Notes under the pieces: model-generated
What the model was told of the DNA's origin: nothing
The model's database searches: none
The model's input: only the letters and a program-made list of their open reading frames with translations
IMG/VR virus record: IMGVR_UViG_3300025168_000047
Location: 1-64,000 of that record
Source: a virus
Length of the DNA stretch: 64,000 nt
Reading direction: 5' to 3' (one strand)
Part shown: in pieces, positions 43,028-50,562 of the stretch
Layout of the letters: the number at the start of each line of letters is the position of its first letter
How positions within the stretch are numbered: position 1 is the stretch's first letter
Translations under genes and position numbers: made by a program

Positions 43028-44482
43028 ATGCCTTATTATAGATTTAAAGAAACAGACATTTTCCACAACGTACTTAAGACACATCCAAAAACTGTGTTTT
43101 CGATATACGGAGGAAGAGTCTTTTACAATAACTCTTATGTCGAATCGGGCTCTTTCACAGGTTCAGTTGCTGCTCCAACTGGAACGGTTAGTTTGTTTGA
43201 GCAGAACGTTGATAGAACAAAGGTTAACACTTCTGCACCAGATTTTCCGGGGACAGTCAATTATCGTAGACTGAATGGCCAAGGTGCCGGCCCAGATTAC
43301 ATTTTTCCGTTTGTTTCAAAAACAGGCGAGATGACAACATTCAAGACGATTAGCACAGGTTCGTTTAATGAAGCTCTGTATGGAGATCGACTTTATGGCC
43401 CAGCTATGCTAACAGCTAGCATTTCTAGAGAATACTTCTCACAAGACACAAGATGGGGACATGGTGCGCTTTATTCCGAGACTATACACTCAGAAGCTTC
43501 AGGATCTGCTCCAAATCGTTTTACTATTGAAAATGTGTCGCCAGATAACTACCCAAAAGTTAAAAACAAGACTGTCGATATCTCAGTATCTTCGTCACAT
43601 TTGGATGCTTTAAGAAATACATTTGATTATTATACTTATCTTAGTCCACACTTTGCTTATTCTGCCTCACATGCAGCTTGGAATTTTGGAACTTATGACA
43701 AGGGTCATCAAGAATTAAACCTGATTAGTGTTCCTTCTATCTTTTTTGGATCATCAATTAAAAAGGGAAGCGTGCATTTAAAGTGGTACGTCAGTGGAAC
43801 GCTGATGGCAGAGTGTCATGACCGTGAACAAAACGGAGAGCTTATTCAAGTCAGTGGCTCAGGCTCCCCAGCAGGCTACGATTCGGCAACTGGAAGTGTT
43901 GCAGGAGTTGTGTTATATAATGAGGGTTTCATGGCTCTAACGGGCACATGGTCGCTTAATGACGACTATACAGACAAGTTTCGTCACGCTGCTGGAACAC
44001 CAAAGTCAGCAGAGTCTCCAAGATGGACTTATTTTGGTGTCGGAGCTAACGATAACTCCGGCTCTGTTGTTCATTCAGTATCCCACAATGTATCTTCGAG
44101 TTTCGTAATTGAGTTTGAAGGAACTCAAAATGTACCAGTGATGACTCTTATGGCTCACGCACCAAAACGTGATTTAAATCATTCAAACAATCCAACTTTT
44201 ATTAGTGGAAACTTAAATGCAAATAGAAAATTATCTAAAGGCTCTGCACTTCCTTTCTTAACAAGCTCGATACAATATAAAGAAGACGACTTAACTCAAA
44301 TTAGAAACGTGGTTAGTAGTTCATTTAAAGATCACACCGGAAGTTTTGACAAAACTACGTATATTTCTCAGGTAGGAATATATGATGAAAGCCGAAACTT
44401 AATTGGTATCGCAAAACTGGCCAATCCAATCAAAAAAACTGAACAAAGAGAATATACATTTAAACTTAAGCTCGATATCTGA
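43028..44482 (+). CDS. virion protein, paralogue of its upstream neighbour
   Basis: A 484-residue protein (MPYYRFKETDIFHNVLKTHP) with GGGAG upstream. It is about 110 residues longer than the previous gene's product, but the C-terminal 30 residues and the N-N-P-T-F/Y-x-S-G segment about 80 residues before the end are shared. Composition is rich in S, T, G and Y and beta-type throughout (KKGSVHLKWYVSGTLMAECH). The repeated ending AKL-x-x-PIKKT-x(5)-F/L-x-x-LD is a useful mark for this family. It is probably a virion appendage or baseplate subunit. The coding end overlaps nothing, but the next start follows within 14 bases. Confidence 0.58.
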   Translation: MPYYRFKETDIFHNVLKTHPKTVFSIYGGRVFYNNSYVESGSFTGSVAAPTGTVSLFEQNVDRTKVNTSAPDFPGTVNYRRLNGQGAGPDYIFPFVSKTGEMTTFKTISTGSFNEALYGDRLYGPAMLTASISREYFSQDTRWGHGALYSETIHSEASGSAPNRFTIENVSPDNYPKVKNKTVDISVSSSHLDALRNTFDYYTYLSPHFAYSASHAAWNFGTYDKGHQELNLISVPSIFFGSSIKKGSVHLKWYVSGTLMAECHDREQNGELIQVSGSGSPAGYDSATGSVAGVVLYNEGFMALTGTWSLNDDYTDKFRHAAGTPKSAESPRWTYFGVGANDNSGSVVHSVSHNVSSSFVIEFEGTQNVPVMTLMAHAPKRDLNHSNNPTFISGNLNANRKLSKGSALPFLTSSIQYKEDDLTQIRNVVSSSFKDHTGSFDKTTYISQVGIYDESRNLIGIAKLANPIKKTEQREYTFKLKLDI

Positions 44483-44494
44483 TATAATAGTATA
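44483..44494 (+). promoter_or_regulatory. TATAATAGTATA element abutting the start codon
   Basis: TATAATAGTATA ends one base before the ATG of the RuvC-like gene. A near-identical TATAATAATATA sits two bases before the ATG at 57622. It contains a perfect sigma-70 -10 hexamer (TATAAT). The -35 region is weak (TTAAAC at 44460-44465). No SD is present, so transcripts started here would be nearly leaderless. Function is inferred. Confidence 0.4.
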
Positions 44495-44495
44495 T

Positions 44496-45026
44496 ATGAT
44501 TTTAGGTTTAGATGTATCCACTTCGATCACAGGCGCTACCGTTTTAGATGATAACGGAGAGATTATTTATTGTGAAGCATGGGACTTCCGCAATAAGAGA
44601 AAGTATCCAACACTTTTTCAAAAAGCTCAACAATTTCAAAGAGAACTTGAAAACTTACATCAGATTAAGCGATTCAAGATTGACGAGGTTTTCATTGAAC
44701 AATCCTTGCAAGCATTCCGCCCCGGATTCTCTTCTGCAAAAACTATCTTGACTTTAGCTAAATTTAATGGTATAGTATCTTATATCTGTGAAAAATGCTA
44801 TCTTAAGCCTCCTGAATTTATTGGTGCTTCCACTGCAAGAAAGATTTGTGGGATAAAAGTAGAGAAAGGAAAAAAGGCAAAAGAAGTAGTTTTAAATTTT
44901 TTACTTGACAAAGAGGATTCTTTTAATATAGAATATACAAAGCACGGTAACCCTACACCGGGATCTTATGATCGTGCAGATTCTTATATTATAGCGAAAG
45001 CAGGATGGATAAACTTAAAATCTTAA
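44496..45026 (+). CDS. RuvC-like RNase H-fold nuclease
   Basis: The ATG at 44496 is chosen because the protein then starts directly at the first RNase H strand, MILGLDVSTSITGATVLDD; an in-frame start 31 codons upstream lies inside the previous gene. The acidic set typical of RuvC-type resolvases is present: D6, E68 in VFIEQSLQAF, and D159 and D162 in SYDRADSYIIAKAGW. Such enzymes cut Holliday junctions or other branched DNA by two-metal catalysis. The 176-residue length agrees with bacterial RuvC (about 173). T4 itself uses endonuclease VII (gp49) for this, so RuvC may replace it here. The primase gene overlaps the end by 22 bases. Confidence 0.75.
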   Translation: MILGLDVSTSITGATVLDDNGEIIYCEAWDFRNKRKYPTLFQKAQQFQRELENLHQIKRFKIDEVFIEQSLQAFRPGFSSAKTILTLAKFNGIVSYICEKCYLKPPEFIGASTARKICGIKVEKGKKAKEVVLNFLLDKEDSFNIEYTKHGNPTPGSYDRADSYIIAKAGWINLKS

Positions 45027-45937
45027 AAAACATATTGGGTAAGACCTACAATTCCGGAGACGAAAATCTTTATTCGTGTCCTTATTGTAAGCACCATAAA
45101 AAGAAGCTTTCTGTCAATGTTGACAAAGACTTCTTTAAGTGTTGGGTTTGCGACATGAGCGGGAGAACTGTGCGTCGTTTGGTTCGCCGGTTTGGTACGT
45201 TTCAACAGTTGCAGGAGTGGGATAAATTAAGTGGTAAAACAGACATATCGACTTTTGATGAGATCTTCGATTTTAAATACACTCCAGATCCCTTACAAAG
45301 AATATCAATTCCAGATGAATTCGTAACTTTAACTGGCAAAAGCCAGCCCACATCCTCAACGCACGCTATGAAATACTTGGAGAATAGAGGAATCACCTCT
45401 AATGACATGTTACGTTGGAAAATGGGGTATTGTGTCAGAGGACAATATGAGGGCCGTATTGTTATACCATCGTTTGATGAAGAAGGGTATATAAATTATT
45501 TTGTAGCTAGAGCTTATGACAGTAATTGGCGCAAGTACATGAACCCATCTCTTTCAAAAGATATCGTTTTCAACCAGTTATATGTTGATTGGGACTCTGA
45601 TATAGTATTGGTAGAGGGCGTATTCGATGCAATCAAAGCAGGAACCAACTCTATTCCGCTTTTGGGTTCAACATTAAGAGAAAACTCAAAGCTTTTCCAA
45701 GAAATAGTCAAAAATGACTCATCAGTATATCTAGCTTTAGATCCAGATGCAGAAAAGAAGACTTTAAGAATGATAAAGATCTTGTTGAGTTACGGCATAG
45801 AAACATATAAAATAGACATATCCGGCTACGAAGATGTCGGAGAGATGTCAAAAGAGGAGTTCTCGGTCAGAAAATCACAGGCCAAGACAATCAATCCAGA
45901 AATGTTCTCAATGGAACAGGCGCTAAATACATTATAG
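45005..45937 (+). CDS. DNA primase (zinc-ribbon plus TOPRIM)
   Basis: The 310-residue protein has an N-terminal zinc ribbon, CPYC (C25, C28) with histidines following and CWVC (about C46, C49), as in DnaG-type primases and T4 gp61. A TOPRIM core follows: VLVEGVFDA (about 200-209) carries the conserved glutamate and LALDPDAEKKT (about 243-253) the D-x-D pair. Primases of this group make short RNA primers on the lagging strand. The length is close to T4 gp61 (342 residues). No helicase domain is fused; the replicative helicase must lie outside the window. The start overlaps the RuvC-like gene, and the recombination nuclease follows after 9 bases. Confidence 0.83.
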   Translation: MDKLKILKNILGKTYNSGDENLYSCPYCKHHKKKLSVNVDKDFFKCWVCDMSGRTVRRLVRRFGTFQQLQEWDKLSGKTDISTFDEIFDFKYTPDPLQRISIPDEFVTLTGKSQPTSSTHAMKYLENRGITSNDMLRWKMGYCVRGQYEGRIVIPSFDEEGYINYFVARAYDSNWRKYMNPSLSKDIVFNQLYVDWDSDIVLVEGVFDAIKAGTNSIPLLGSTLRENSKLFQEIVKNDSSVYLALDPDAEKKTLRMIKILLSYGIETYKIDISGYEDVGEMSKEEFSVRKSQAKTINPEMFSMEQALNTL

Positions 45938-45946
45938 AGGTTTAAT

Positions 45947-48900
45947 TTGAAGTTCGCACACATAGCGGATACACATATCCGCAATTTAAAATACCATTTT
46001 GAGTACCGAGCGGTATTCGAGAAGATGTACGAGGAGTTACGTAAAGAAAACGTAGACTGTATTGTACATTGCGGTGATCTTGCTCATACAAAGACTCAGC
46101 TAAGTCCTGAGTATTTTGAAATGGCAACTAACTTTTTGAGGTCACTTGCTGATATTGCACCAACTTACATCATTCCCGGAAACCACGACGGGAATCTCAA
46201 GAATAGTAATCGCCAAGATGCGATCACGCCAATCATTGACGCACTGGAACACCCAAATTTACACCTTCTTAAAGATTCTGGTGAAGTCTCGTTAAACGAC
46301 GACTTTACTTTGAATGTCCTTTCTGTTTTCGACGAAGATAATTGGACAAAACCAAGTGATGACAGCAAAATTAATATTGCTTTATATCACGGCTCTATCA
46401 GTGGCTGCAAAACTGATCTTAACTGGACAATGGAGTATGGAGAAAATGACATTACAATTTTTGAAGGACACGATTTTGCCCTTCTTGGAGACATTCATAA
46501 AACTGATCAAGTCCTTGATCAGGACGGTCGCATCAGATATTGCGGTTCGACTGTTCAGCAAAATCATGGAGAGACTAACGATAAAGGCTTTCTCGTCTGG
46601 GACATAGAAAATAAAGATAAGTTCTCAGTTAAACACGTTGTGTTAGAGAATCCAAAACCCTTTATTACAATCAACTTAACCCCGAAGGGTCGTTTGCCTA
46701 AAAAGCTTAACGTACCATCGGGATCTCGCATTCGCGTTGCTGCTAACAACAACATCCCACTTGATGTTTTACGGAAAGCTATGGATGTGGCAAAAACAAG
46801 ATTCAAACCAGAATCGCTTACGTTTTTAAATCGCGCAGCCGGAGATCGAGGAAGTGTTGAGAGCTTGACAGAAGCATTGAAGAAGGAAGACCTTCGCGAT
46901 GTAGCAATTCAAGAAAAGTTTATTAAAGAGTATCTCAAAGATTATGAACCAGAAGTAGAGGTTCTTGAGCGTGTCTTTGATTTCAATGGACAATATAATA
47001 CGCTCGCTGTACAAGAAGAGGAGGTCGCACGTCATGTTGAGTGGAAACTCGAATCTATGGAATGGGACAATCTTTTCAACTACGGCGAGGGTAACAAAAT
47101 AGACTTTACAAAGTTGAACGGTATCGTCGGCATCTTTGGAAAGAACTATTCTGGTAAATCCAGTATTGTTGACTCCCTCTTGTTTGCTTTATATAACTCT
47201 ACTTCCAAGAGAAATAGAAAGAACTTACATATTATTAATCAAACAAAAGAAGAGTGTGCAGGAAAACTAAACATTCGAGTTGGAAATAAAATATATACAA
47301 TTCAGCGATTAGCTGAGAAGTATGAAAAGCGTCTTCACGGAAAGACAACCATGGAAGCTAAGACCGATATTGAATTCAGCACATCAGATGAAGTAACCGG
47401 AGAAGAAGTAAGCTTAAACGGATTAACTAGAAATGACACAGACAAGAACATTCGTAAGATTTTTGGAACAATGGACGACTTTCTTTTGACTTCAATGTCT
47501 TCACAAATCGATTCATTGGCCTTCATTAAAGAAGGTTCAACAAAGCGAAAAGAGATACTTGCGAAGTTTCTTGACTTAGAAATCTTTGAAAAGAAGTACA
47601 GAATGGCCAAAGACGACGTAGCAGACCTCAGAGGGGCTCTAAAACGCCTTGAGGAGCGCGATTTCGACACAGAGGTAACAGAAGCCGAAGAAGAGCTTTC
47701 GGCCAATACAGCGGCAACCAAGAAGCATAAGAAGACTTGCGAAGTTGTCAAGCTTGAACTGTCTGAGCTTAAAGATGACCTTACGGAGATCCAAACAGCA
47801 ATAAATGCAACGCCCGCACAGATTATCAATATTGAAAAAATAACTAAAAACTTAGAAGACAAAAAACAGGACTTTATTAATTGCGGAGAATCTATTTTAG
47901 ATCACAAAGCTGCGATTAAACAAAAGCAAGCAATTCTTGGAAAGATAGTGGAGTTTTTACACGGCTTCGACATCACAAGTTTGATGAACAAAAGAGAGGT
48001 TATCGTTTCAAAAAGACGAGAGCTTGAATCGATTATGAATGAAATCAATCTTGAGCAAACAAAACTAAAAAGCAACAGAAAAAAGCTTCAACTTTTAGAA
48101 GAAGTACCTTGTGGTTCTGAATTTTCTCATTGCAAATTTATTCACGATGCTTATGTTGCTAGAGACAAGGTTGATGTCATCGGAGATCTTATCGATGAGT
48201 TAAAAGAAAAAGATGAAGTCATCGAAGGCGAGATAGAGAAGTTAGATCCAGACAAAGTAGAAGAGCACATTGCAAACTACAATCAAGTTCTTAATAGACA
48301 GACAAATTTGAATGGACTTATTTCAAAGCTAGCGATGTCGATTGAGCAGAACAGGACTCACCAGAAACTGTTAAAGCACGAGATCGAAGCTTTAGAAGAA
48401 CAAGTCGAAGAATATAACGACAACAAAGAGATGATAGAGAACTTAGAAAACCTTCTAATCTCCAAAGAAAAGATGGAAGAAGAGATCTCAGAAAAAAACG
48501 ATGTATTAGAAGAATGTGAGAATAACTTGTTAACTCTTTATAAAACAAACGGATCATTAGAGCAGCAGTTAGAAAACTTACAAGAATCCAAAAACGAGCT
48601 AGCTCAGCTTCGTGAGGGTTATGCCGCATACGATTTGTTTATGAAGTGCATGCATCCAAATGGAATTCCATACGACATTATTAAAAGAAGGTTACCTCTT
48701 ATTAACGAAGAGGTTGCAAAGATTCTAACAAATGTTGTCGACTTTGAAGTCTTCTTTGAGGCCGATGGCAACAAACTTGAGATCTTTATTAAGCATCCTC
48801 GTTACGATGCTCGACCAATCGAATTAGGTTCAGGGGCAGAAAAGACAATTGCTGCTATGGCAATACGTTTAGCTCTTCTTGGAGTATCTAGTTTGCCTAA

Positions 48901-49099
48901 GCCAGACATCTTTGTTTTGGACGAACCCGGAACGGCTCTTGATGAAGATAACATGGAGGGCTTTATAAAAATTCTAGATATGGTAAAATCATCATTTAAG
49001 ACCGTACTACTTATATCACACTTAGACTCATTAAAAGACTGCGTTGATACAACAATCGACATAGAAAGACAAGATGGGTTTGCTTACATAAACCAATAG
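45947..49099 (+). CDS. fused Mre11-Rad50 (SbcD-SbcC; T4 gp47+gp46) recombination nuclease
   Basis: A single 1050-residue chain. Residues 1-340 are a calcineurin-type nuclease: HIADTH (D8, H10), HCGDLAH (D44), IPGNHD (N79, H80), LYHGS (H148), LLGDIHK (H184). Residues about 385-1050 are an SMC-like ATPase with Walker A GIFGKNYSGKSS (395-406), two long coiled-coil arms (about 565-885), a hook apex CGSEFSHC (about 721-728), signature LGSGAEKT, Walker B IFVLDEPG and H-loop LLISHLD. In T4 gp47 and gp46 are separate and resect DNA ends for recombination-dependent replication. The start is TTG at 45947 with AGAGG upstream; the first nuclease motif begins five residues later, so no later start is possible. 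Both halves appear complete. Confidence 0.9.
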   Translation: MKFAHIADTHIRNLKYHFEYRAVFEKMYEELRKENVDCIVHCGDLAHTKTQLSPEYFEMATNFLRSLADIAPTYIIPGNHDGNLKNSNRQDAITPIIDALEHPNLHLLKDSGEVSLNDDFTLNVLSVFDEDNWTKPSDDSKINIALYHGSISGCKTDLNWTMEYGENDITIFEGHDFALLGDIHKTDQVLDQDGRIRYCGSTVQQNHGETNDKGFLVWDIENKDKFSVKHVVLENPKPFITINLTPKGRLPKKLNVPSGSRIRVAANNNIPLDVLRKAMDVAKTRFKPESLTFLNRAAGDRGSVESLTEALKKEDLRDVAIQEKFIKEYLKDYEPEVEVLERVFDFNGQYNTLAVQEEEVARHVEWKLESMEWDNLFNYGEGNKIDFTKLNGIVGIFGKNYSGKSSIVDSLLFALYNSTSKRNRKNLHIINQTKEECAGKLNIRVGNKIYTIQRLAEKYEKRLHGKTTMEAKTDIEFSTSDEVTGEEVSLNGLTRNDTDKNIRKIFGTMDDFLLTSMSSQIDSLAFIKEGSTKRKEILAKFLDLEIFEKKYRMAKDDVADLRGALKRLEERDFDTEVTEAEEELSANTAATKKHKKTCEVVKLELSELKDDLTEIQTAINATPAQIINIEKITKNLEDKKQDFINCGESILDHKAAIKQKQAILGKIVEFLHGFDITSLMNKREVIVSKRRELESIMNEINLEQTKLKSNRKKLQLLEEVPCGSEFSHCKFIHDAYVARDKVDVIGDLIDELKEKDEVIEGEIEKLDPDKVEEHIANYNQVLNRQTNLNGLISKLAMSIEQNRTHQKLLKHEIEALEEQVEEYNDNKEMIENLENLLISKEKMEEEISEKNDVLEECENNLLTLYKTNGSLEQQLENLQESKNELAQLREGYAAYDLFMKCMHPNGIPYDIIKRRLPLINEEVAKILTNVVDFEVFFEADGNKLEIFIKHPRYDARPIELGSGAEKTIAAMAIRLALLGVSSLPKPDIFVLDEPGTALDEDNMEGFIKILDMVKSSFKTVLLISHLDSLKDCVDTTIDIERQDGFAYINQ

Positions 49100-49108
49100 G
49101 AGAAAACT

Positions 49109-49309
49109 ATGACACAGTTAAAAGCACATTTAGATAAATTTTTAGAGAGATGGACATCCCGCAAACTTATGGTTTGGGGTACAGCAACAGCATTCTTGGC
49201 ATTTGATAAGCTCGGCCCTGATGAATGGGTTGCTGTTTCACTAGCGTACATTGGAATTGAGGGCCTTGCTGACATCGCAACGAGGTGGAAGCATGGCGAC
49301 AATCGATGA
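49109..49309 (+). CDS. small holin-like membrane protein
   Basis: A 66-residue protein with AGGAG upstream of its ATG. A basic amphipathic N-terminus (TQLKAHLDKFLERWTSRK) leads into two short hydrophobic helices, LMVWGTATAFLAFDKL and WVAVSLAYIGIEGLADI, and a charged end. Size, charge pattern and two helices fit small phage holins. Its position at the head of a run of membrane and secreted proteins agrees with this. It is a shape-based call; no diagnostic motif is present. The stop overlaps the next ATG (ATGA). Confidence 0.5.
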   Translation: MTQLKAHLDKFLERWTSRKLMVWGTATAFLAFDKLGPDEWVAVSLAYIGIEGLADIATRWKHGDNR

Positions 49310-49725
49310 GTTGGTTAGCATTAAAACATGGTTTGCAAAAGGCTTGGCTCTGGTGCAGACACAATTGGAAAGTTGTTGCTTTATTAGTGTACACTATTCT
49401 TCTTTACTTGTTGTTTAGTAAGAACGCGAGAAACGCAAAATCTGTTCTTGAAGAAACAAGGAACGCCCATAAGGCTGAAATTGATTCTTTAAAGAAGTCG
49501 CATTCTTCAGAACTACAGAAGCGAGACGAGAATCTTAAGAAATATCAAGAAGTTATAAAGCAGATTGAACAAGAGTATGCAGAAAGAAGGGAAGCTTTAT
49601 CAGCAGCTAAAAAGAAGCAAGTCAAGGATATTGTTGATAAACATGGAGATGACCCTCAAAAATTAGCTGAACTTGTAAGAGACAGCTTCGGCTTTGAGAT
49701 TCACGTAGGAGAGGACGATGAATAA
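49306..49725 (+). CDS. inner-membrane coiled-coil protein, spanin-like
   Basis: I place the start at the ATG at 49306 (ATGA overlap with the holin-like gene) rather than the earlier in-frame one. The 139-residue product has one membrane segment (about 23-38, VVALLVYTILLYLLF) after basic residues (RHNW-K), which predicts N-in, C-out topology. About 75 residues of charged heptad-like helix follow (LKKSHSSELQKRDENLKKYQ). This is the arrangement of inner-membrane spanins (Rz), which span the periplasm at the last step of lysis in Gram-negative hosts. A matching lipoprotein partner with a lipobox is not evident. Holin-to-spanin order supports the idea; it remains an inference. Confidence 0.5.
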   Translation: MSWLALKHGLQKAWLWCRHNWKVVALLVYTILLYLLFSKNARNAKSVLEETRNAHKAEIDSLKKSHSSELQKRDENLKKYQEVIKQIEQEYAERREALSAAKKKQVKDIVDKHGDDPQKLAELVRDSFGFEIHVGEDDE

Positions 49726-50140
49726 GATCACAGCTTTAGTTTTATTGTTTTTTATTCCAGCCATTGCGCTAGCAGATCCACAGATCGCACCTTTGAATAA
49801 ATATCAAAAGGCACCGTTCTCCGGAGTCTTATACAATTCAGAGGCAATTGCCGAAATGGTTGCTTGGAAAGATACTTTAATCCAACAACACCAGCTAGCT
49901 TTAGATCAATTAAGAGCTAGTCTAAATGCCGAGTGTAGCCTTCAAGTTAATAATCTTCAAGCAGAAGTCGATGCATGTAATGATCGTTATGGCGAAATGC
50001 TCGGAATTAAAAATCAGCAGATTATAAAACTTGAAGAATTAGCTTTAGAGCGTTCAAATTCTTATTCAGTTCTATGGCTTGGTGGCGGAATTATTATTGG
50101 AGTATTGACAACCATTGGGATTGTTTATGTCACAAAATAA
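49718..50140 (+). CDS. exported protein with signal peptide and C-terminal membrane anchor
   Basis: A 140-residue protein with a clear Sec signal peptide, MNKITALVLLFFIPAIALA with cleavage expected before DPQ. The middle is a mostly helical periplasmic part with two cysteines (AECSL, DACND). A C-terminal hydrophobic helix, VLWLGGGIIIGVLTTIGIVY, is followed by a single lysine. It therefore sits in the envelope, anchored at its end. GGAGAGG upstream gives good translation, and it overlaps the previous gene by 8 bases. It may be a partner of the spanin-like protein or another lysis or exclusion factor. No known family is recognised. Confidence 0.55.
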   Translation: MNKITALVLLFFIPAIALADPQIAPLNKYQKAPFSGVLYNSEAIAEMVAWKDTLIQQHQLALDQLRASLNAECSLQVNNLQAEVDACNDRYGEMLGIKNQQIIKLEELALERSNSYSVLWLGGGIIIGVLTTIGIVYVTK

Positions 50141-50541
50141 TGTGGGCTCTGCTTTTTATATTGTTATGGCCATCTCCCGAACTTAGCCAGACAGTTTATA
50201 ATAGAGGTCATGATCTAGGCCCTCTTGCTGAATTACATTATTATGGTGCTGACGATTTTTGCTCTGTACAGCCTCGTCCGTTATATTCAGGAGAGCTAGA
50301 AGGGCTCCCTCTTTATAAAATATTTTACAACGAGCTTACGAATCTGGTTGGTTTTGAGTTTCGGATACTTTACAACACACAGGCCCCGTATAGTATCCCC
50401 GGTTGCACCCCACCCAACACACCTGAATGTGCAGCACCCCTTAGCTATAACTACAGTGGCTATTCCATTGTTATTACTCAGGAAGAAAAATTCTTGTTTG
50501 AAATCTCGAAATACAACCCTCAGCAAACTATTTATTACTAG
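50140..50541 (+). CDS. small secreted protein of unknown function
   Basis: The ATG at 50140 overlaps the previous stop (TAATG); an in-frame ATG 22 codons earlier would place charged and aromatic residues before the signal. The 133-residue product begins with a short hydrophobic signal (MWALLFILLWPSPELSQ). A compact beta-type domain with three cysteines follows (FCSV, IPGCTPPNTPECAAP), compatible with one disulfide pair. There is no lipobox. It completes a four-gene run of envelope proteins. Function unknown; lysis, inhibition of superinfection or an unusual virion role are all open. Confidence 0.5.
   Translation: MWALLFILLWPSPELSQTVYNRGHDLGPLAELHYYGADDFCSVQPRPLYSGELEGLPLYKIFYNELTNLVGFEFRILYNTQAPYSIPGCTPPNTPECAAPLSYNYSGYSIVITQEEKFLFEISKYNPQQTIYY
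50527..50534 (+). promoter_or_regulatory. candidate late promoter element ACTATTTA (before fibre 1)
   Basis: ACTATTTATTA overlaps the last codons of the secreted-protein gene and ends 28 bases before the ATG of the first fibre. It shares the eight-base core with the elements at 40851, 54422 and 58550, and the longer ACTATTTATTA with 58550. Since it is partly coding, chance is a real alternative. Confidence 0.35.
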
Positions 50542-50562
50542 CAAAATAGGGACCAAAAATGC

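Noticed and set aside
44403-44495. Longer start for the RuvC-like nuclease
   Set aside because: The extra 31 residues are out-of-frame reading of the preceding structural gene; the conserved first strand begins at the ATG at 44496.
47335-47862. A 175-codon open frame on the minus strand
   Set aside because: Antisense to the Rad50 part of the fusion gene; serine-rich shadow of charged coiled-coil codons.
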